From: JBQCEE01 sp051960575
Lineage (GTDB): Bacteria; Actinomycetota; Actinomycetes; Mycobacteriales; Jatrophihabitantaceae
Length of the DNA stretch: 9,933 bases
Direction: 5' to 3'
Assembly (NCBI RefSeq): GCF_051960575.1
Contig: NZ_JBQCEE010000037.1
Coordinates: 1 to 9,933, forward strand
A program made the position numbers and the translations under genes. Positions 4,896-9,933 of the stretch are shown one piece after another. The notes under the pieces were generated by a model. The model was not told where the DNA came from. It saw only the letters and a program-made list of their open reading frames with translations, and did no database searches. Within the stretch, counting starts at the first letter, position 1; every line of letters begins with the position of its first letter.

Positions 4896-6876
4896 CCGCG
4901 GGCAGCGCCAGCGCACCGTCGACCTGCCTGCCGGTGAACACCTCGGTGCCGTCGGCCGCGACGGACACCTCGTCGCCGGTGTGGTTCACCAGGAACAGCC
5001 AGGCACCGTCGCCGCCGACCCGGCGCACCGCTTCGACGCCCCGGGGCAGGCCGGCGACGACGGGTTCGACACCCGCTGCGGTCAGCAGGTCGTCGACCAG
5101 CCGGCCGAAGCGCTCGTCGGACAGCTCGGTGCCGACGTACCAGGCGTGCCCGCTGCCGTGCCCGTGCACCGTGAGCGCCGGTGAGCCGGCGGTCGGCCCG
5201 TCGGCGTAGGTGAGCACGGCGGTCGCCGTCGTGGTGCGGCCGTGCTCGCTCCAGAGCGTCGCCGTCGAGCCGTCGGACAACCCGACCGACTGCCCGGCGA
5301 GCAGCGGCGCGAACTCCTCGATGCGCACGCCGAGCAGTTCGGCGAACGCGCCGGGGTACCCACCGAGCCGCACGTGGTCGTGCTCGTCGACGATGCCCGA
5401 GAACCAGGTGATGACGACCGTGCCGCCGCCGGCGACGAACTCGGTGATCACGCGCGCGGCAGCGTCGTCCACCAGGTACTGCCCCGGGACGACGACCAGG
5501 TCGTAGCCGTCCAGCGACGCGCCCGGCCGCGCGAAGTCGACGCCGACCGAACGCCCCCACAGCGCGCCGTACCAGCGGCGCAGCTGCGCGAACGGCGAGA
5601 AGTCCTGGGACGGGTGCGAGTCGAGCTCGCCCGCCCACCACGACTCCCAGCCGTGCACGATCGCGACGCGTGGCCGATCGACCCGGCTACCCGTCACCGC
5701 GCCGAGTTTGCGCAGATCCGCGCCGAAATCGACGACCTCGTGCCACACCCGCGAGTCGGTGCCCGCGTGCGGCACCAGCGCGCTGTGGAACTTCTCGGCG
5801 CCGGCGCGCGACGCCCGCCACTGGAAGAACAGCGCACCGTCGGCGCCGCGGGCGAGGTGCTGCAGCGAGGTGCGCCGCAGCTCGCCCGGCGCCTTCGCCC
5901 GGTTGCGCGGCTGCCAGTTCACCGCCGAGGTCGAGTGCTCCATGAGCAGCCACGGCTCGCCGGACGCGAGCGAGCGCATGAGGTCGGCGGCCATCGCCGT
6001 GCGCTCGGCCGGGTCGCGGTCGTCGACGATGAGGTAGTCGTCGTTGCTCACCAGGTCGACCGCGTCGGCGAAGTCCCAGTAGTCGAGCGGCTTCCAGAAG
6101 CTCATGAAGTTCGTGGTGACCGGCTGCGTCGCGCGCGCGGCGATCACCTCGTGCTCGGCGCGGTAGAGGCGCACGTGCTCACCCGAGCTGAACCGCCACC
6201 AGTCGAGCTGCTGGGTCGGGTTCGCGAACGAGTGGTACGACACCGCGCGGGGCGGCAGCACCTCGCGCCAGTCGCCGTAGTGCTGCGACCAGAACGCCGT
6301 ACCCCACGCCGCGTTGAGGGCATCGATCGTGCCGTAGCGCGCCTCGAGCCAGTGCCGGAACGCCTCGGCCGACGCGTCGCAGTAGCAGTGCCAGTTGTGG
6401 TTCGCGTACTCGTTCGAGACGTGCCAGAGCACCACGGCCGGGTGGTCGGCGTAGCGCTCGACCATCGCCCCGGCCATGTCGACCGTGGCCTCGCGGAACG
6501 CCGCCGACGACGGGCAGTACGCCTGCCGCGCCCCGTGGCTTCGTCGCGCACCCGTCACGTCGACCAGCGCCGCCTCGGGGTGGCGGGTGGTGAACCAGGG
6601 TGGCGGGCTCGCCGTCGCGGTCGCGAGGTCGACGGCGATGCCGCCCTCGTGCAGCCTGTCGAGCACGCGGTCGAGCCAGCCGAACTCGAAGCGTCCGGGG
6701 GCGGGTTGGAGCAGACCCCACGAGAAGACGCCGACGGTGACGAGGTTGACGCCGGCCTCGCGCATCAGCGCGATGTCCTCGGCCCAGATCTCCTCGGGCC
6801 ACTGCTCGGGGTTGTAGTCACCGCCGTAGGCGATGCCCCCGAGCCGGGCCGTGACCTCGTCGAGCCGTGGGCTCAC
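4864..6876 (-). CDS. GH42 beta-galactosidase
   Basis: A 670-residue glycoside hydrolase family 42 enzyme, predicted to release galactose from beta-galactosides or short galacto-oligosaccharides in the cytoplasm (no signal peptide). Residues are numbered from the GTG at 6876. The TIM barrel (about 10-390) opens with GGDYNPEQWPEEIW at 18-31. WHVSNEY carries N155 and the acid/base E156, and LLMEHSTSAVNWQPRN carries the nucleophile E313. A trimerisation-type middle domain follows (about 400-600, from VAIVHGWESWWAGELDSHP), then a small C-terminal beta domain (WLFLVNHTGDEV). Three cysteines of the family's zinc cluster are visible (C121, C164, C166); the fourth position looks like S169. The start is GTG in a GTGA overlap with the upstream permease stop; the reading frame continues upstream, but only as the shadow of the permease gene. 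No strong Shine-Dalgarno is seen, so translation is probably coupled. It is the last gene of the transport operon, which suggests hydrolysis of the imported sugar. Plant galactans or milk-type galactosides are equally possible substrates. Confidence 0.94.
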   Translation of the reverse strand: MSPRLDEVTARLGGIAYGGDYNPEQWPEEIWAEDIALMREAGVNLVTVGVFSWGLLQPAPGRFEFGWLDRVLDRLHEGGIAVDLATATASPPPWFTTRHPEAALVDVTGARRSHGARQAYCPSSAAFREATVDMAGAMVERYADHPAVVLWHVSNEYANHNWHCYCDASAEAFRHWLEARYGTIDALNAAWGTAFWSQHYGDWREVLPPRAVSYHSFANPTQQLDWWRFSSGEHVRLYRAEHEVIAARATQPVTTNFMSFWKPLDYWDFADAVDLVSNDDYLIVDDRDPAERTAMAADLMRSLASGEPWLLMEHSTSAVNWQPRNRAKAPGELRRTSLQHLARGADGALFFQWRASRAGAEKFHSALVPHAGTDSRVWHEVVDFGADLRKLGAVTGSRVDRPRVAIVHGWESWWAGELDSHPSQDFSPFAQLRRWYGALWGRSVGVDFARPGASLDGYDLVVVPGQYLVDDAAARVITEFVAGGGTVVITWFSGIVDEHDHVRLGGYPGAFAELLGVRIEEFAPLLAGQSVGLSDGSTATLWSEHGRTTTATAVLTYADGPTAGSPALTVHGHGSGHAWYVGTELSDERFGRLVDDLLTAAGVEPVVAGLPRGVEAVRRVGGDGAWLFLVNHTGDEVSVAADGTEVFTGRQVDGALALPAGGAAVVHSTR

Positions 6877-7784
6877 TTCACCGCCCCGGCGGACAGGCCG
6901 GTGCGCCAGTACCGCTGCAACGCCAGGAACGTGATGATCAGCGGGACGACCGAGACCAGCGAGCCGACGATGACGGCCACCTGCAGCTCGGGCACGCGCG
7001 AGATCTGCGACTGCCACGAGTACAGGCCGAGGGTCACCGGGTAGAGCTTGCTGTTCTGCAGCATCACGAGCGGCAGGAAGAAGTTGTTCCAGATGGCGAC
7101 GAACTGGAACAGGAAGATCGTCACCAGCGCCGGCGCCATCATGCGCGTCGACACCTGCCAGAAGATGCGGAACTCGCTGGCACCGTCGAGGCGGCCCGCC
7201 TCGATGATCTCGTCGGGCACCGACGCCGCGGCGAACACGCGTGAGAGGTAGACGCCGAACGGGCTGACGATCGAGGGCAGCAGCACCGACCAGTAGGTGT
7301 CGGTCAGCTGCACCTTCGCGAACATCAGGAACAGCGGCAGGGCGAGGGCCGTGGCGGGCATCAGCACGCCGCCGAGGACGACGTTGAAGATGAATTCGCG
7401 GCCGCGGAACTGGTACTTCGCGAGCGCGTAGCCGGCCAGGGCCGCGAGGAAGGTGGCGATGGTGGCACCGCCCACGGCGTAGAGCACGCTGTTGAGCAGC
7501 CAGTCGACGTAGATGTGGTCGTCGCGTCCGAACAGGCGGGCGATGTTGTGGGCGAGCTGGCTGCTCGGCGCGAGGCTGCTGCCCTTCGCGATGTCCGACT
7601 GGGTCTTGGTCGACGCCGTGAACAGCACGTAGACCGGGGCGAGGAAGTAGACGGCCATGATGACCAGCACGGTCATCGCCATGGCGATCGACCAGGGGCT
7701 GTCCTTCGGCCCGCGTCGTCCGGTCGCCGTCTCGGCCGGCGGCGGCGTGGTGATCGCCCCGGCCGTGTTCGTCAGCAGGCTCAT
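6873..7784 (-). CDS. Carbohydrate ABC transporter permease, MalG type
   Basis: A 303-residue inner-membrane subunit of a CUT1-class sugar importer. Six hydrophobic segments lie at about 33-56, 98-122, 132-154, 165-185, 218-240 and 269-289. The EAA loop that docks the ATPase reads EAGRLDGASEFRIFWQV from 195, with DGA at 200-202. The C-terminus RYWRTGLSAGAVK is the usual MalG-family ending. The ATG at 7784 overlaps the preceding permease stop as ATGA, and GGAAGG lies 7 bases upstream of it. The 3' end overlaps the beta-galactosidase start by 4 bases. The first 30 residues are a Pro/Thr-rich cytoplasmic tail. It should pair with the MalF-type permease encoded just upstream. Confidence 0.94.
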   Translation of the reverse strand: MSLLTNTAGAITTPPPAETATGRRGPKDSPWSIAMAMTVLVIMAVYFLAPVYVLFTASTKTQSDIAKGSSLAPSSQLAHNIARLFGRDDHIYVDWLLNSVLYAVGGATIATFLAALAGYALAKYQFRGREFIFNVVLGGVLMPATALALPLFLMFAKVQLTDTYWSVLLPSIVSPFGVYLSRVFAAASVPDEIIEAGRLDGASEFRIFWQVSTRMMAPALVTIFLFQFVAIWNNFFLPLVMLQNSKLYPVTLGLYSWQSQISRVPELQVAVIVGSLVSVVPLIITFLALQRYWRTGLSAGAVK

Positions 7785-8734
7785 TGCGCCGCCTTCCGCT
7801 GCGTCGCCTTGAGGAAGGCGAAGGAGAGGATGAACGTCGAGACGGCGAGGATCACCGAGAGCGCCGCGGCGTAGTCGTAGTTGTTCTGGCCGGCGTCGAA
7901 CACGACCATGTTCGGCGTGTAGGTCGAGGTGATCGTCGTGGCGATCTTGCTGAAGACGACCGGCTCGGTGAACAGCTGCAGCGTGCCGATGATCGAGAAG
8001 ACGCCGGTGAGGACGATCGCCGGCGCCACCGACGGGATCTTGATGTACCGGGCCGTCTCCCAGTTGCTCGCACCGTCGAGCTTGGCCGCCTCGTACAGCT
8101 CCTGCGGGATGGCCTGCAGCGCCGAGTAGATGATCAGCATGTTGTAGCCGGTGTAGGTCCAGGTCACCACGTTGGCGATCGACCAGAGCACGAGGTTCGA
8201 CCCGAGGAAGTCCGGCTCGATCGAGAGCTTGCGCAGCAGCGACACGATCGGCGAGAGGTTCGGGCTGTAGACGAAGCCCCAGATGAGCGCCGCGATCACG
8301 CCGGGGATCGCGTACGGGATGAAGAACGAGATGCGGAAGAACCGCTTGGCCCGCGCGACCGTCGAGTCGAGCATCAGGGCCAGCCCGAGCGCGAGCAGCA
8401 ACATGATCGGGATCTGGACGATGCCGAAGGTCAGCACCCGCCACACGCTCGAGCGGAAGTCGCCGTCGTGCAGCACGCGGCTCAACTGGGAGGTGCCCGC
8501 CCACGCCTCGGTCGGCTTGCCGTAGATGCCGCCGGTGCGCTGGATCTTGTGCAGGCTGCGCCAGAGCGCGTACAGCACGGGCACCAGGTAGAAGAGGATG
8601 AACGGCACCAGGAAGGGCGCCATGAACAACCACGGGGTGCGCCCGTTGCGCAGCCCGGGCGTCCGGCGCCGGGCCGGCGCGGCCCTGTCCGCGGCCTCGG
8701 TGGCGGCGACCGGGACGGTGACGTTGGCGACCAT
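7781..8734 (-). CDS. Carbohydrate ABC transporter permease, MalF/UgpA type
   Basis: A 317-residue membrane subunit, partner of the MalG-type permease. After a polar N-terminal tail (1-33), hydrophobic segments occur at about 35-58, 100-122, 135-154, 182-203, 237-257 and 287-308. The EAA loop is YEAAKLDGASNWETARYIKIP from 214, with EAA at 215-217 and DGA at 220-222. The start ATG at 8734 is chosen because GGAGG lies 5 bases upstream and the family's N-terminus begins shortly after. A longer frame to 8809 would run through the intergenic hairpin and encode an Arg/Pro-rich run of no family resemblance. There is only a 96-base gap to the binding-protein gene upstream in the operon, and a 4-base overlap with the next gene. 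Confidence 0.93.
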   Translation of the reverse strand: MVANVTVPVAATEAADRAAPARRRTPGLRNGRTPWLFMAPFLVPFILFYLVPVLYALWRSLHKIQRTGGIYGKPTEAWAGTSQLSRVLHDGDFRSSVWRVLTFGIVQIPIMLLLALGLALMLDSTVARAKRFFRISFFIPYAIPGVIAALIWGFVYSPNLSPIVSLLRKLSIEPDFLGSNLVLWSIANVVTWTYTGYNMLIIYSALQAIPQELYEAAKLDGASNWETARYIKIPSVAPAIVLTGVFSIIGTLQLFTEPVVFSKIATTITSTYTPNMVVFDAGQNNYDYAAALSVILAVSTFILSFAFLKATQRKAAQ

Positions 8735-8739
8735 GACGA

Positions 8740-8744
8740 CCTCC
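8740..8744 (-). promoter_or_regulatory. Ribosome binding site of the MalF-type permease
   Basis: GGAGG on the minus strand stands 5 bases before the ATG at 8734 and decides between that start and the upstream in-frame start at 8809. Confidence 0.75.
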
Positions 8745-8784
8745 GACTGGCGGCGGGGCGGTCGGGGAGGACGACGAGGGGGTC

Positions 8785-8821
8785 GGCCCGGGTGGGGGCG
8801 CGGTTTCACCCCACCCGGGCC
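8785..8821 (-). promoter_or_regulatory. Perfect 13-bp hairpin between binding-protein and permease genes
   Basis: GGCCCGGGTGGGG (8785-8797) pairs without mismatch with CCCCACCCGGGCC (8809-8821) around an 11-base loop. It lies 9 bases after the stop of the binding-protein gene in transcription order and about 50 bases before the permease start. No T run follows on the minus strand, so it is more likely a partial terminator or an mRNA 3'-end stabiliser than a full stop. Such hairpins are known to raise binding-protein levels over permease levels in sugar ABC operons (the malE-malF gap of E. coli is the classical case). The rest of the 96-base gap is purine/pyrimidine-biased and holds only the permease ribosome binding site. 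Confidence 0.6.
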
Positions 8822-8830
8822 TCGTACCGA

Positions 8831-9933
8831 TCAGTTGGCGATCGGGACGTTCTGTGCCTTGAGCGACGCGATCGTCTTCGTCTGGGCCGACTGCGTGGCC
8901 GCGTCGAGCGTGCCCGAGCCGGAGAGTGCCCCGACGATGCCGTCCTTCAGCGCGCTGTAGGTGTCGGTCATGGTCGGGCCCCACTGGAAGTTCGTCGCGA
9001 CACCGGCGCTCGCCTGCTTGAAGACGTCGAAGATCTTCTCGCCGCCGTAGAAGTCGACACCCTGCTGCAGCGACGGGATGTCCAGGCCGGCCTTGGCCGC
9101 CGGGTACAGACCGCCGAGCTTGTTCTCGAGCGCGAGGGCGTCGGGGTCGGTGTTGAGCCACAGCGCGAACTTCGCCGCCTCGGCTGGGTGCTTGCTGCTC
9201 GAGAAGACCGCGGTCGACGAGCCGCCCCAGTTGCCGGAGGTCGTGCCGCCGGCCGTCCACTGCGGGATCGGCGCGACGGCCCACTTGCCGCTCGTGTCCT
9301 TGGCGTTGTCACGGATGGTGCTGTAGCCCCACGCCGCGCTGATCCAGCTGAGCACGGTCCCGTCGTTCCACGCCTTGTACAGCTCGGGCGAGAAGCCCTG
9401 CAGGTTCGTGGCGACCAGCTTCTGCGAGATGAGCTTCTGCCAGTACTGGTTCACCTGGGTGACCTTGGGGTTGTCGGCGATGCTGACCTTCACCTTGCCG
9501 CCCTGGTCGGAGAACAGCTGCGCGCCGTTCTGCCAGAGCAGGCCCGTGTACCAGTTCGGGTCGCTCTGCGAGAAGAAGGTGATGTACTGGTTCGCGTTCG
9601 CCTGGTGGATCTTGGCCGCGTCGGCCGCGTACTCGTCCCAGGTCTTCGGCGGCGTGGTGATGCCCGCCTTGGCCAGGATGTCCTCCCGGTACAGGTTGCC
9701 CATCGGTCCGGAGTCCTGCGGGATGGCGTAGACGGCGTCGCCCTGCTTGACCTGGTTCCACACCCACGGCACGTACTGGTCGCCGAGGCCGGACGCCCCG
9801 TACGGGGCGAGGTTCAGCAGGCTGTCCGTGACGGTGAACGAGGAGATGTACTGGAACTCGACCTGGGCCACGTCCGGGGCGCCCTTGCCCGCCTTCAGGG
9901 CGGTGCGGAGCTTCTGGTAGTGCGCGGCGCCCT
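8831..9933 (-). CDS. Sugar ABC transporter substrate-binding protein (N-terminus missing)
   Basis: Extracytoplasmic solute-binding protein of family 1, the specificity subunit of the importer. The frame is open to the right edge. The visible 366 residues begin (Q)GAAHYQKLRTALKAGKGAPDVAQ, the segment normally some 60-80 residues into the protein, so the signal peptide and expected lipobox are outside the window. Seen: DVAQVEFQYISSF early on, YAIPQDSGPMGNLYREDILAKAGITTPPKTWDEYAADAAKI (typical hinge-region language of the family), WISAAWGYSTI, the PIPQW region, GGSSTAVFSSSKHPAEAAKFALWL (the usual strand-helix before the C-lobe), and the C-terminal QWGPTMTDTYSALKDGI. Aromatic residues in these stretches suit stacking on a sugar ring. 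The internal GTG at 9871 is not the start. It is first in the operon seen here and followed by a strong hairpin, which suggests it is made in excess over the permeases. The exact sugar is not readable; the beta-galactosidase downstream suggests a beta-galactoside. Confidence 0.93.
   Translation of the reverse strand, partial: GAAHYQKLRTALKAGKGAPDVAQVEFQYISSFTVTDSLLNLAPYGASGLGDQYVPWVWNQVKQGDAVYAIPQDSGPMGNLYREDILAKAGITTPPKTWDEYAADAAKIHQANANQYITFFSQSDPNWYTGLLWQNGAQLFSDQGGKVKVSIADNPKVTQVNQYWQKLISQKLVATNLQGFSPELYKAWNDGTVLSWISAAWGYSTIRDNAKDTSGKWAVAPIPQWTAGGTTSGNWGGSSTAVFSSSKHPAEAAKFALWLNTDPDALALENKLGGLYPAAKAGLDIPSLQQGVDFYGGEKIFDVFKQASAGVATNFQWGPTMTDTYSALKDGIVGALSGSGTLDAATQSAQTKTIASLKAQNVPIAN

Noticed and set aside
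6877..7017. Upstream extension of the beta-galactosidase to an ATG at 7017
   Set aside because: The extra 47 residues are Arg/Ala-rich, lie inside the permease gene and do not resemble GH42; the GTG in the GTGA overlap is the natural start.
5242..7044. Plus-strand frame of 600 codons opposite the beta-galactosidase
   Set aside because: It mirrors the GH42 reading frame codon for codon, as expected at high GC, and has no start signal or domain.
8735..8809. N-terminal extension of the MalF-type permease to 8809
   Set aside because: It would translate part of the 13-bp hairpin into a Pro/Arg run and ignore the GGAGG ribosome site before 8734.
6873..9284. Minus-strand frame of 803 codons reading into the MalG-type permease
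   Set aside because: Only its last 303 codons, from the ATG at 7784, encode a protein; the rest is out of frame with the MalF-type permease and binding protein.
8831..9871. Binding protein starting at the GTG at 9871
   Set aside because: The frame and family-like sequence continue upstream to the window edge, and a start here would leave no signal peptide.

Overview
The window is GC-rich throughout (roughly 70 percent G+C by eye). It has GTG starts, 4-base stop/start overlaps and a sugar ABC operon without its own ATPase. Together these point to a chromosomal segment of an actinobacterium, possibly Micrococcales or a relative; the genus cannot be fixed from sequence alone. No tRNA, rRNA, CRISPR, insertion sequence, integrase or other sign of a mobile element was seen, and base composition looks even from end to end.

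Left part (1-2930, plus strand): a signalling group. A PAS-GGDEF diguanylate cyclase, cut by the left edge, is followed with a 4-base GTGA overlap by an HDOD-domain protein. After a 222-base gap comes a third gene with an unusual layout: an N-terminal PAS domain, a helical middle and a C-terminal CheY-like receiver, with no DNA-binding or enzymatic output. The GGDEF protein keeps an AGDEF active site and an RxxD inhibitory site.

Middle (2961-4863): two divergent genes, a phytanoyl-CoA-dioxygenase-like Fe(II)/2-oxoglutarate oxygenase on minus and a MelR-like AraC regulator on plus. Their ATGs are 52 bases apart. Each ATG lies exactly 6 bases after a TAGnnT-like -10 hexamer, so both may be leaderless. 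The spacer carries a broken 11-bp dyad and a CGCTAG direct repeat with a 30-bp period, good candidates for the regulator's binding site.

Right part (4864-9933, minus strand): a carbohydrate uptake and hydrolysis operon in transcription order: substrate-binding lipoprotein-type protein (N-terminus beyond the right edge), MalF-type permease, MalG-type permease, GH42 beta-galactosidase. The permease and hydrolase genes overlap by 4 bases each. A perfect 13-bp hairpin between the binding-protein and permease genes probably sets their relative expression. No ATPase gene is present, so a shared MsiK-type ATPase elsewhere is expected. The operon promoter lies outside the window. The regulator and the beta-galactosidase end tail to tail with stop codons that touch (TGATCA).

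Read together, the right and middle parts look like a beta-galactoside uptake and breakdown locus beside a sugar-type AraC regulator that more directly appears to control an oxygenase. The left part is an independent second-messenger/phosphorelay signalling cluster. No clearly new defence or mobile system was found. The most interesting items are the divergent oxygenase/MelR-like regulator control region and the orphan PAS-receiver protein.
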